Below are positions 33,522 to 43,471 of a stretch of DNA of 64,000 nt, one piece after another (positions within the stretch are counted from its first letter, which is position 1; every line of letters starts with the position of its first letter). Both the position numbers and the translations under genes were made by a program. The notes below the pieces were generated by a model. That model saw only the letters and a program-made list of their open reading frames with translations. It was not told the DNA's origin and did no database searches. The DNA is from Solirubrobacteraceae bacterium (GTDB lineage: Bacteria > Actinomycetota > Thermoleophilia > Solirubrobacterales > Solirubrobacteraceae), in NCBI GenBank assembly GCA_030447505.1, contig JAUJOT010000002.1:186001-250000 (forward strand). The letters run 5' to 3'.

Positions 33522-34481
33522 TCAAGTGCCCGGCGCGGAGCCGCCACCGGCCCGCGGATGCGTCCGGAAGTAGACGTCCCTCAGGCGGTCGGCGGAGAGG
33601 TGCGTGTAGATCTGCGTCGTCGCGACGTCGGCGTGCCCGAGCATCTCCTGCAGCGAGCGCAGGTCGCAGCCGCCGGCCAGCAGGTGCGTCGCGAACGTGT
33701 GGCGCAGCGTGTGCGGGCTCATGCGCCCGGCGAGGCCGGCGCTGGCCGCGTGGCGCTGGACGATCTTGTACAGGCCCTGGCGCGTCAGTCCGTTGCCGCG
33801 GTGGTTGACGAACAGGTGGCGCTCCTCGCGCAGCCCGACGAGCTTCGGCCGCCCGTGCTCGAGGTACGCGCGCGCGGCGATCGTCGCCTGGCGCCCGACG
33901 GGGATCAGGCGCTCCTTCGAGCCCTTGCCACGCGCGCGGACGATACCGCTGCCCAGGTCGACGCTGCCGACCGTCAGGTCGACGGCCTCGCTCGCACGAA
34001 GGCCGCAGGCGTACATGAGCTCGAGCAGGGCGCGGTCGCGCAGCGCGGCGGGCTCGGCCCCGCGCGGCGCGGCGAGGAGCTTGGCGACCTCGTCGCGCGA
34101 CAGCACCTGCGGCAGCTTCTGGCTCTTGCGCGGTGCGCGCAGGTCGGCCGTCGGGTCATGCGAGATGATCCGCTCGCGGCGCAGGTGACGGTAGAACGAG
34201 CGCAGGCAGGCGGTCTTTCGCTGGATCGTCGCCGGGGCGACGGGCGGGCGCTGCGGTCCGCCGGCCGTCAGCTCGGAGAGAAAGCGCGCGAGCTCGGCGT
34301 GGCCCAGCGTCGTGGCGTCGAGGCCGTCGCGCGCGAGGAAGTGGCCGAACTGCAGCAGGTCCGAGCGGTAGGCATCCAGCGTGTTGCGCGACAGGCCCCG
34401 CTCGAACTCGAGGTAGGCGAGGAAGTCGCGCACGTGCTGCTCGAACGGGCGCGTGAGCGGTTCGGTCCGGGCGACGGCCAT
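33522..34481 (-). CDS. xerD: Tyrosine recombinase XerD
   Basis: 319 residues. It resolves chromosome dimers at dif together with XerC. Core-binding domain 1-115; catalytic residues Arg162 (CGLRASE), Lys186 (RGKGSKER), His257/Arg260 (PHTLRHTFATHLL), His283 (LGHADV) and nucleophile Tyr292 (TQIYTHL) are all visible. It occupies the same position as xerD in the Mycobacterium pyrG-Nudix-xerD string, which supports XerD over an integrase. Confidence 0.93.
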   Translation of the reverse strand: MAVARTEPLTRPFEQHVRDFLAYLEFERGLSRNTLDAYRSDLLQFGHFLARDGLDATTLGHAELARFLSELTAGGPQRPPVAPATIQRKTACLRSFYRHLRRERIISHDPTADLRAPRKSQKLPQVLSRDEVAKLLAAPRGAEPAALRDRALLELMYACGLRASEAVDLTVGSVDLGSGIVRARGKGSKERLIPVGRQATIAARAYLEHGRPKLVGLREERHLFVNHRGNGLTRQGLYKIVQRHAASAGLAGRMSPHTLRHTFATHLLAGGCDLRSLQEMLGHADVATTQIYTHLSADRLRDVYFRTHPRAGGGSAPGT

Positions 34482-34548
34482 GTGCCGTTGCTTCGCCGCC
34501 GGCTGCGCGATCCATTCCGGTGCAACGCGCCGTGCGCCGGCCGTCTGG

Positions 34549-35082
34549 TCAGACGACGCTGCGCAACCACTGCAGCCCGATGATCGTCTTGGCGTCGTTG
34601 GTCGCGCTGAGCGCGCCGTCGAGATCGGCGAGCAGCCAGCGCACGAGCTCGATCCGCTCGGAGGCGTCCGGCTCGGCGTCGGCGCACGGGCGCAGCCCGG
34701 TCGCGGCGAAGACGTGGACGAGCTCGTCGGAGTAGCCGCTGGACGGGTAGTAGCACTCGACCTCCTGCCAGCGATCGGCCGCCTGTCCGATCTCCTCTGC
34801 CAGCTCGCGCTGGGCGGTCTGCAGCGGCGACTCGCCGTCGACGTCGAGCTTGCCGGCCGGCAGCTCGAGGGTGTACTGCAGGATCGCCTCGCGCGGCTGG
34901 CGTACGAGCCAGACGTGCTCGTCGTCGTAGGCGACGATCGCCGCGGCGGCCATGCGGTGGACGAACTCGCGCTGCACCTCCTCGCCGTCGCCGTGCCGGA
35001 AGCGCTCCACGCGCACCGAGAACTGGCTGCCCTCGAAGGGCTCGTCGCCGCCGAGCGGCTCGATCCGTGGGTCGTCGCTCAT
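34549..35082 (-). CDS. Nudix hydrolase, ADP-ribose pyrophosphatase type
   Basis: 177 residues; the ATG overlaps the upstream stop (ATGA). The Nudix box GKLDVDGESPLQTAQRELAEEIG carries the metal-binding REL.EE core; one extra residue lies between Gly and Glu compared with the textbook box, as in actinobacterial ADP-ribose enzymes. Preceding LQYTLELPAG is typical of the same branch. It sits between pyrG-linked genes and xerD, as in Mycobacterium. Confidence 0.92.
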   Translation of the reverse strand: MSDDPRIEPLGGDEPFEGSQFSVRVERFRHGDGEEVQREFVHRMAAAAIVAYDDEHVWLVRQPREAILQYTLELPAGKLDVDGESPLQTAQRELAEEIGQAADRWQEVECYYPSSGYSDELVHVFAATGLRPCADAEPDASERIELVRWLLADLDGALSATNDAKTIIGLQWLRSVV

Positions 35083-36095
35083 GTCATCTGCGCCAGCGCG
35101 CTGCCCGCCGCAAGCGCGGCCGAGAAGAACAGCGGGTCCTCGCGGCCCATCGAGCGCGTCGGCAGGCCGCTGGCGGCATACCCGTCGAGGTCGACCGCGA
35201 ACGTGCGCCAGTCGTGGCGTTCGTCGGCCGGCTCCTCGCCGGCAGGGATCGCGACGACGACCGCAGCGAGCAGCAGACCGAGCACCGTTCGCGTGTGATG
35301 GCTCAGGCCGCGATGGCGCGCGCGCAGGTCCGTGGAGGACATGCGCGGCACGAGCAGCGCGTCGCAGCCCAGCGCGAGAGCGGTGTGCAGGGAGTCGAGC
35401 GCGTGCAGGCCGCCATGCCCGAGCGACGACCCCGAGCCGAGGATCCCTGGGCCGGGACCGCACACGGCGGCGTCCCAGCCCAGCTCGGTGAGCGCGTGGT
35501 GCAGCGCCGCCGCAGTCGTGATCGCCTCCCCGTCGGCGCCGCCGTAGGCCGGTCCGGCCGTCAGGTGGCCGGCCAGCATCGCGTCGTCGCGCAGGTCGCG
35601 CACGACGCACGAGTGCCCGCCCGGCAGCGCGCCGCCGGGCGTCTGCACGTAGCCGAGCCGGCACCTGCCCCCGGTCGCCTGCCGAAACGCCCACGCCAGC
35701 GGCGCGAGCTGTCCGTGCAGCCCGATCACCGCTGCGGGCCTGCCGAGCGGCAGCTGCGGCGCTGACGGCGCGCCGTCGCAGTCGCCCTCCTCGACCGGCA
35801 GCACCGCGTGCTGGAGGCTCGTGTAGTTGAGCTTCATGACGTGCGCGCGCGGCGTCCCCGCGCCGTCGAGGCCGCGCGTGAGGTTCGCGTGGACGATGTC
35901 GAAGCCGCCGGAGCCGAGGCCGAGCTCGACGGCCTCGACGTTGACGATGACCTCGTCGCCCGGCTCGGCCGCGCCGACGAGCCCGACGTCGGCGATCGCG
36001 CTGCGCCGCTCGTCGCCGACCTGGATCGCCAGGCGCTGCTCCATCGGCTCGGCCGGCCCGACGGCGAGCACCATCGCGCGCCTCAGGCGGAGCAT
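35079..36095 (-). CDS. DUF3866 family protein
   Basis: 338 residues from ATG at 36095, overlapping the M20 peptidase stop by 13 bases. ATG at 36074 has a better ribosome site, but the first seven residues (LRLRRAM) fit the family start. Recognisable DUF3866 blocks: HVMKLNYTSLQHAVLPVEE, VIGLHGQLAPLAWAF, YVQTPGGALPGGHS, GPGPGILGSGSSLGHGG, RMSSTDLRARHRGLSHHT. Biochemical function is unknown. It is found next to the Nudix and xerD genes in many actinobacteria. Confidence 0.88.
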   Translation of the reverse strand: MLRLRRAMVLAVGPAEPMEQRLAIQVGDERRSAIADVGLVGAAEPGDEVIVNVEAVELGLGSGGFDIVHANLTRGLDGAGTPRAHVMKLNYTSLQHAVLPVEEGDCDGAPSAPQLPLGRPAAVIGLHGQLAPLAWAFRQATGGRCRLGYVQTPGGALPGGHSCVVRDLRDDAMLAGHLTAGPAYGGADGEAITTAAALHHALTELGWDAAVCGPGPGILGSGSSLGHGGLHALDSLHTALALGCDALLVPRMSSTDLRARHRGLSHHTRTVLGLLLAAVVVAIPAGEEPADERHDWRTFAVDLDGYAASGLPTRSMGREDPLFFSAALAAGSALAQMT

Positions 36096-37219
36096 GCCTC
36101 GAGCAGCGCGTAGGCGACGTCGAGCATCCCCTCCAGCGCGGCGACGCTGACGCGCTCGTCGGGCTCGTGGTTTCGCTCCGTCCCGTTGGCGAGGTTCGTG
36201 CAGTGAAAGCCCGCCGCCTCAAAGGCGTTTGCGTCCGAGCCGCCGCCGGTCGGCCGACGCGTCGATGCGTACCCGCAGACGCGCAGCGCCTGCTCGGCGG
36301 CGAGCACGGCGGGCGCATCGGGCGAATGGCGGTAGCCGTCGAACAGCCGCTGCGTCGTCACGTCGACGTCGCAGAAGCAGGACGGGGTGTTCGAGGCGTC
36401 GTGGGCGCAGGCGATCACCTCGGCGATCAGCTCCTCGGCCTTGGCCGGATCGAGCGAGCGCGCCTCTCCCACGACCTTGCAGCGCGCGGCGACGGTGTTC
36501 GTGCCGCCGCGCTGGCCGCCCTCGATCGAGCCGATGTTCGCCGTCGTCTGCTCGTCGATGCGCCCGAGCCTCATCGCGCCGATCGCGCGCGCGGCGGCCT
36601 CGATCGCGCTGCGCCCGCGCTCGGGGCGGATGCCGGCGTGCGCCGGCGTCCCGCGGAAGTCGGCCTCGAAGCGGTAGTACGTCGGTGAGGCGACGATGAT
36701 CTCGCCGATCGGCGAGGCGTGGTCGAAGACGTAGCCCCAGTCGCTGCGCAGCGTCCTGACGTCAAAGGCCTTTGCCCCCGCGAGCGCGTTCTCCTCGCTG
36801 ACGGTGAAGAGCAGCTCGAGCCCGACGGGCGAGCTCTCGACGGCGCATCGTCGCGCGACCTCGAGCATGACGGCGACTGCCGCCTTGTTGTCGGCGCCGA
36901 GGATCGTGTCGCCGCGGCTCACCCAGGCGCCGTCCTCGAGCACGGGCTCGATGACGCCCGCCTCGGGGACCGTGTCGAGGTGCGCGCAGAGCAGGATCGT
37001 GCGCTCGCCCCGTCCCGGGATCCGGGCCAGCAGGTTGCCGCACTGCGCGCCGACGTCGGCCGCCACACCGTCCTCCTCGACGTCGACGCCGATCGCGCCG
37101 AGCTCGCGCGCGACCGCCTCCGCGATCGCCTTCTCGCAGCCGAACGGGCTCGGGATCGCGCACAGGCGCGCGAACGTCTCGTTCAGGCGGCGGCGCTCGA
37201 CGTCGGAGGCGGGACGCAT
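36083..37219 (-). CDS. M20-family metallopeptidase (peptidase T/ArgE-like)
   Basis: 378 residues from ATG at 37219. Di-zinc ligands appear in LLCAHLDTVPEAG, GADNKAAVAVMLEV, TVSEENALAG, and a late His in NGTERNHEPDE. The dimerisation (lid) domain occupies about 180-290 (TPAHAGIRPERGRSAIEAAA). It probably hydrolyses small peptides or N-acyl amino acids. Between the small membrane gene and DUF3866 in one minus-strand run. Confidence 0.93.
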   Translation of the reverse strand: MRPASDVERRRLNETFARLCAIPSPFGCEKAIAEAVARELGAIGVDVEEDGVAADVGAQCGNLLARIPGRGERTILLCAHLDTVPEAGVIEPVLEDGAWVSRGDTILGADNKAAVAVMLEVARRCAVESSPVGLELLFTVSEENALAGAKAFDVRTLRSDWGYVFDHASPIGEIIVASPTYYRFEADFRGTPAHAGIRPERGRSAIEAAARAIGAMRLGRIDEQTTANIGSIEGGQRGGTNTVAARCKVVGEARSLDPAKAEELIAEVIACAHDASNTPSCFCDVDVTTQRLFDGYRHSPDAPAVLAAEQALRVCGYASTRRPTGGGSDANAFEAAGFHCTNLANGTERNHEPDERVSVAALEGMLDVAYALLEACSA

Positions 37220-37271
37220 CGGTCGCGTCAGTCTGACGTGCGAGGGTGCGGACGGCCGCGCCGCCGCGCGT

Positions 37272-37475
37272 TCACTGGGGCGGCTGCGAGCTCGTCGACG
37301 GGTCGCGCGGGAACTCCACGTCGCGCGTCTCGTTGTCGACGACGGTGTGCGTCGGCGCACCCGATTCTTCCTCGCCCGCGTTCTCGAGCTCCCGGCGGCG
37401 CACATAGCCGCCCGCTCCGAACAGCGCGACGCCGCCGACGATCGCGGCGAACACGATCATCAGCGTCAGGATCAC
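37272..37475 (-). CDS. Small single-pass membrane protein
   Basis: 67 residues from GTG at 37475, supported by GGCGGAG 5 bases before it. One N-terminal helix (ILTLMIVFAAIVGGVALFGA), then RRRELENAGEEE and a polar tail with DVEFPRDPSTSSQPPQ. It is in the middle of the pyrG-xerD string. The longer frame reading in from pyrG has no resemblance to a protein. Function unknown. Confidence 0.6.
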   Translation of the reverse strand: MILTLMIVFAAIVGGVALFGAGGYVRRRELENAGEEESGAPTHTVVDNETRDVEFPRDPSTSSQPPQ

Positions 37476-37624
37476 GGTTACTCCGCCTTCCACGCTGCCC
37501 GTATACCCGCTGATGCCGGCCGCGAACGTCCGGATCCGCCGATCGGGTCGGCCGAGATGGCGCGGCGCTGCCATTGCTGCGATCACGGCGCGCTGTGATC
37601 GCTCCGAGCTCGGCTTGCGGCGCC

Positions 37625-39294
<1,670 letters not shown>

Positions 39295-39298
<4 letters not shown>

Positions 39299-40119
39299 GT
39301 AGGCCTCCCCAGCGAGTCTAGGTGCCGAAGTCCCGGAACCTTCTCGATCAGCTTGGAGATCGACCGAAATTCCCCGAAAAGGTTCACGGCCAGGAGGATC
39401 AGGAGCGCGATGACCTGGCCATCGGCGTCGAGCGTCAACACGATCCACAGGCCGGCGAGCGCGCCGATCGCGTTTGACCCCGTGTCGCCGAGCATCGCCT
39501 TCTCGCGCAGGTCGAGCCAGCCCGCGATCAGCACCGGTCCGGTGAAGATCCCCAGGCCCGCGAGCGCCGCGGTGTTCTGCGTCGCCACGGTGAGGCCGAT
39601 GCCGAGCAGCACGTAGGCCTTGACGCTGCGCCCGGGCCGCAGGTCGAGCAGGTTGAAGGCGTTCGTCGCGAGCACGAGGACGGCCGTCGCGAGCAGGAAG
39701 TCCGCGCCCGAGCCCGGCAGGCCCGAGGCGACGAGCAGCGCCAGGCCGAGCGTGCCGCCGGCCTTCAGCAGACCGGTCGACAGCGACCCGCTGAGGACGT
39801 CCTTGCCGTGGCCGCGCCAGCCGCGGCCCTCGCCCGAGAGCACGTCGTCGATCAGGCCGAGCAGCGCGATCCCGGGCACGAACACGATCGCGAAGCCGAG
39901 GTTGTCGGGGTAGATGTCGAGGTCGGTCAGGCGCGCGAGCAGCGTGACCGGGATCAGCGCGATGAGCGCCGCAGGCACGATGACGAGGCCGATCGGGATC
40001 GGCAGCCGCCGGCCGCGGTAGTTCTCGCGCGTCGCGCTCGCCTCCGAGAGTCGCTTGAGCAGCAGCGGCGTGAGCGCGCCGGCGACCAGCAGCGAGAAGA
40101 CGAACGGCAGTGCTTGCAC
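39295..40119 (-). CDS. MraY/WecA-like polyprenyl-phosphate glycosyl-1-phosphate transferase
   Basis: 274 residues from GTG at 40119, with about nine membrane helices. Active-site features of GT family 4: Asp pair in [28 protein letters not shown] with the conserved Asn/Asp, [14 protein letters not shown]. Shorter than MraY or WecA (about 330-360) and missing the last helices. It likely moves a sugar phosphate from UDP-sugar to a polyprenyl phosphate for an envelope polymer. Lies between mctB and pyrG and is translationally coupled to pyrG. Confidence 0.82.
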
Positions 40120-40190
40120 CGGGACGGGAACCTAGCGGGGTCGCCGGACGAAGAGCGCTGCGGTGGCGGCGCGCGCGACGCCGGTGGCGG

Positions 40191-41054
40191 TCAGCGGGCG
40201 CGCCCGACGACCGGCGGCAGCAGCGCCTGCGCGCTGTCGCGGCGCCCGTAGGCGCCCGGGTTGCCGGCGAGCACGAAGACGAGCGCCGCGCGGCCCGCCT
40301 GCTCGTCGAGGTTGTCGACGCTCGACAGCTCACGGTCGCGAAACCAGGCGATGCTCGACGGCTCGCTCGCGCGCCGCTCGACGCCGACGACGGGCACCCC
40401 GGTCTGCACGAGCCCGCGGACGATCCCGTCCTGCAGCTCGTCGAGGCGCCGGGCGGCGTCCTCGTCGGCGGGCTTGTCGGACGAGCGCAGGACGATCACA
40501 CCGTCGATGTCGCCGAAGCTGCCGCTGAGCGACTGCAGCAACGCCGTCTGGACCTGGCCGACGAGCCGCCCGCCGCCCACCATCTGGATCCCGACGCGCT
40601 TGCCGAGGTCGTCGAGCAACGTCAGGTCGCGCTCGATGTCCGCGTAGCGCGTGCCCTCCGCGCGCTCGGCGAGCGCGCCGAGCTCGACGTTCTCGCGCAC
40701 GACCGCGACGAACGCCAGCTCGGCGCCGGTCGGATCGAGTGCGTCGCGGATGATCTCGGGCGCGTCGTCGTCGCCACCGAGCAGGACGAGCCCGATCCGC
40801 GCGTCGGGCAGCTGGCCGCCGGCCAGGATCGGGTAGGCGGCAGCCGCGAACTCGTTCTGCTCGCGCACGCGCGCGTTGGCCTCGTCGCGCTCCTGGTCGG
40901 CCTCGCGCACGTCGGCGCGCAGCGACTCGCGCAGCTCCTCGCGGGCCCCCGATACGAGCTCCTTGTCGCCGATCGCGACGCCCAGCAGCAGCCCCACGAT
41001 CAGCGCGATGAAGACGGCTGCCAGTGACAGCGCGTGGTAGCGGAAGTCGAACAT
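40191..41054 (-). CDS. mctB: MctB/SteB-family protein (copper transporter-like, DUF3186)
   Basis: 287 residues. Begins [20 protein letters not shown], the family hallmark: a single membrane helix followed by a long coiled coil ([18 protein letters not shown]) and an alpha/beta extracytoplasmic domain. In Mycobacterium the homologue has been linked to copper handling; in corynebacteria the steA-steB pair acts in cell separation. It follows steA by 15 bases, which favours the SteB role here. Confidence 0.88.
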   Translation of the reverse strand: MFDFRYHALSLAAVFIALIVGLLLGVAIGDKELVSGAREELRESLRADVREADQERDEANARVREQNEFAAAAYPILAGGQLPDARIGLVLLGGDDDAPEIIRDALDPTGAELAFVAVVRENVELGALAERAEGTRYADIERDLTLLDDLGKRVGIQMVGGGRLVGQVQTALLQSLSGSFGDIDGVIVLRSSDKPADEDAARRLDELQDGIVRGLVQTGVPVVGVERRASEPSSIAWFRDRELSSVDNLDEQAGRAALVFVLAGNPGAYGRRDSAQALLPPVVGRAR

Positions 41055-41069
41055 TGCGAGGCGGTGGCG

Positions 41070-42212
41070 CTACTCGAGCCCGAGGACGACCTCGAGCTTG
41101 AGCCACATGAGGTCTGCGACGTCGCGCAGGGCCGGGGTCAGCACGACGATAGCCAGCAGGCACAGAAGACCCGCCAGTACGACGAAGACGACGGGGCTGC
41201 GCCCGGGCAGCGGGCGGTACAGGCGGCTCACGCCCTTCGCGTCGACGAGGATCTCCCCCAGCCGCAGCCGCGTGAGGAACGTCGACGCCATCCCGCGGCG
41301 GTTCTTGTCGAGAAACTCGACGAGGTTGAACTGCGAGCCGACCGAGACGATCAGCTCGGCGCCCTTCTCGGCCGCGATCAGCATCGCGACGTCCTGGCTC
41401 GTACCGGGCGCGGGGACGAGCTTGAAGGGCAGCTCGAGCGTCTCGAGGTGCTCCCGCCCGGGCGCGCGGCCGTCCGGATAGGCGTGGACGACGAGCTCGG
41501 CGCCGCAGCGCAGCGACGCCTCGCTCGCCGAGTCCATGTCGCCGACGATCATGTCCGGCACGAAGCCCTCCTCGAGCAGCGCGTTGGCACCGCCGTCGAC
41601 CGCGATGATGCGCGGCCTGACGTCGCGGATGTAGGGCCGCAGCATGCGCAGGTCCTTCTGATGGTCGACGCCGCGCACGACGATCAGCGCCTGGCGGTCA
41701 CGAAAGTCCGTCTGGAAGCGCGGCAGCTCGATCCGGCCCGACAGCAGCTCGCGCTCCTCGAGCATGTGCTCGATCGTGTTCTTCGCAAAGGCCTCGAGTG
41801 CGTCGCCGATCTCGCGGCGGCGCTCGTCGGTCGCCGCGCGGACGGCGGCCGGCTCCTGCACCTCGCCCGTCACGAGCTCCTTGGACCCGCGCGCGACGGT
41901 GCCGCCGCGAACCGTGATCTCGTCGCCGTCGCCGATCTGTTCGAACAGCCTGTCGTCGGGCAGGTCGACGAGGTGGATGCCGGCCTGCACGATCAGCAGC
42001 GGCCCCATGTTCGGGTAGGCGCCCGTCGACGAACGGCTGCAGTTGAGCACCGCCAGCACGCCCGCCGCGATCAGGTCCTCGGCCGACACGCGGTCGAGGT
42101 CCTTGTGGTCGAGAACGGCGATCGCGCCCGGCTGCAGCGTCTTGACGAGGAGCTTCGTGCGCCTGCCCAGGCGGGCGGGTCCGGTCAGCTCGCGGGCGAC
42201 GGCAACGGCCAT
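41070..42212 (-). CDS. steA: SteA-like cytokinetic protein
   Basis: 380 residues, ATG at 42212. The cytosolic region has a thiamine-pyrophosphokinase-like fold (IIAVDGGANALLEEGFVPDMIVGDMDS) and the SteA-specific AIAVLDHKDLDRVSAEDLIAAG-type opening; one C-terminal membrane helix (VVFVVLAGLLCLLAIVVL). A TAGACT box 6 bases before ATG points to a leaderless mRNA heading the steA-mctB-pyrG string. Confidence 0.9.
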   Translation of the reverse strand: MAVAVARELTGPARLGRRTKLLVKTLQPGAIAVLDHKDLDRVSAEDLIAAGVLAVLNCSRSSTGAYPNMGPLLIVQAGIHLVDLPDDRLFEQIGDGDEITVRGGTVARGSKELVTGEVQEPAAVRAATDERRREIGDALEAFAKNTIEHMLEERELLSGRIELPRFQTDFRDRQALIVVRGVDHQKDLRMLRPYIRDVRPRIIAVDGGANALLEEGFVPDMIVGDMDSASEASLRCGAELVVHAYPDGRAPGREHLETLELPFKLVPAPGTSQDVAMLIAAEKGAELIVSVGSQFNLVEFLDKNRRGMASTFLTRLRLGEILVDAKGVSRLYRPLPGRSPVVFVVLAGLLCLLAIVVLTPALRDVADLMWLKLEVVLGLE

Positions 42213-42218
42213 CGGCGC

Positions 42219-42224
42219 AGTCTA
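42219..42224 (-). promoter_or_regulatory. -10 box (TAGACT) of the steA-mctB-pyrG transcript
   Basis: TANNNT match 6 bases before the steA ATG, facing away from the mscS promoter. Confidence 0.5.
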
Positions 42225-42259
42225 GATGGGGCTTGCGAAGATCGGCCGGGTGCGGTTGC

Positions 42260-42265
42260 TAGCGT
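42260..42265 (+). promoter_or_regulatory. -10 box (TAGCGT) of the MscS gene
   Basis: TANNNT match 10 bases before GTG 42276. The alternative GTG 42264 overlaps the box, so the later start is preferred. Confidence 0.4.
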
Positions 42266-42275
42266 GTTCGCCGCT

Positions 42276-43298
42276 GTGTCTGCACCGCTGGCAGCGGTTA
42301 CGGATAAGCGGCTGGAAGATGTCTGTGGCCAGGATGCAGGCTTCTTCTGCCGCGAGGTTCTCAACCGCACGAACGATCGCAGCCTCGCCGAGCTTGCCGA
42401 CAGGCTCCTCGGCACGACGCTGACGATCGTCGCGATCCTCGTCGGGGCGATCGTCGTCAACCGACTCGTCAAGCGCAGCGTCAGGCGCGGGCTGCGCACG
42501 CTGCACTCCGGCGCTGTTCGCGAGCGCCTCGGCGCGATCCGCCGCCGTACCCCGAACGCGCTGCTGGAGACCGAGGAGATCAGCCTGCGCGCCGAGCAGC
42601 GCATCAACGCGCTGACGAGCGTCCTGCGCAGCATCGCGAGCGCGGTGATCTTCGCGATCGCCGGCTTCCTGATCCTCGGTGAGGTGGGGCTGAACCTCGC
42701 GCCGCTGCTGGCCGGCGCCGGGATCCTCGGCGTCGCGCTTGGCTTCGGCGCGCAGTCGCTCGTCAAGGACTTCCTGTCGGGCCTGTTCATCCTCGTCGAG
42801 GACCAGTTCGGCGTCGGCGACATCGTCGACCTCGACCAGCAGACGTCGGGCACGGTCGAGGCCGTGTCGCTGCGCACGACGCGCCTGCGCGCGGTCGACG
42901 GCACGGTCTGGCACGTGCCCAACGGCGAGATCCGGCGCGTCGGCAACAAGAGCCAGCACTGGTCGCGCGCGCTGCTGGACGTCGAGGTCGCCTACGAGAC
43001 CGACATCGAGCACGCCAAGTCGGTGATCAAGCGCGTCGCCGACGAGCTGTGGCAGCAGCGCGAGGACGTCCTCGAGGAGCCCGAGGTCTGGGGCGTCGAG
43101 CAGCTCGGCCCGAACTCGATCGTGATCCGCCTCGTCGTCAAGACGCGCCCCGCCGACCAGTACGACGTCAGCCGCGAGCTGCGCCAGCGCCTGAAGGAGG
43201 CCTTCGACGCCGAGGGGATCGAGATCCCGTTCGCACAGCAGGTCGTGTGGCACCGCGGCGAGCGCTCACCGCAGCCGGCCGGCGACGATCAGGCGTAG
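42276..43298 (+). CDS. MscS-family mechanosensitive channel
   Basis: 340 residues from GTG at 42276. Three membrane helices: TLTIVAILVGAIVVNRLV, IASAVIFAIAGFLILGEVG and the pore helix LAPLLAGAGILGVALGFGAQ, then the beta domain (FILVEDQFGVGDIVDL, VEAVSLRTTRLRAVDGTVWHVPNGEI). It releases solutes on osmotic downshock. It alone reads plus-strand inside a long minus-strand housekeeping string, so it was probably inserted. Confidence 0.93.
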   Translation: MSAPLAAVTDKRLEDVCGQDAGFFCREVLNRTNDRSLAELADRLLGTTLTIVAILVGAIVVNRLVKRSVRRGLRTLHSGAVRERLGAIRRRTPNALLETEEISLRAEQRINALTSVLRSIASAVIFAIAGFLILGEVGLNLAPLLAGAGILGVALGFGAQSLVKDFLSGLFILVEDQFGVGDIVDLDQQTSGTVEAVSLRTTRLRAVDGTVWHVPNGEIRRVGNKSQHWSRALLDVEVAYETDIEHAKSVIKRVADELWQQREDVLEEPEVWGVEQLGPNSIVIRLVVKTRPADQYDVSRELRQRLKEAFDAEGIEIPFAQQVVWHRGERSPQPAGDDQA

Positions 43299-43336
43299 GC
43301 GGCGGGCGGGGCCGGATCTACGGCGTCTGGTTCTGT

Positions 43337-43393
43337 CCCCCGAGATCCGGGGGCGGCGCGGCGGGCGGGGCCGGGGCCGCATCGGGCCCCGCC
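43337..43393. terminator. Two strong hairpins between convergent mscS and recN
   Basis: CCCCCG-AGATC-CGGGGG (43337-43353) and GGCGGGGCC/GGCCCCGCC (43364-43372 with 43385-43393). Neither has a U run. They fill the 173-base convergent gap, which holds no ORF I can support. Confidence 0.4.
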
Positions 43394-43471
43394 ACGGCCG
43401 CGGCCCCGGCACGATCGCTGCCGCAGGCGCGGGAGCGGGACGCCGACCACCAGTCGGGCGCAATACGAGGG

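Noticed and set aside
33522-34481. Phage integrase marking an integrated element
   Set aside because: Its place in the pyrG-Nudix-xerD string and normal XerD motifs make it the housekeeping recombinase; no att repeats or phage genes nearby.
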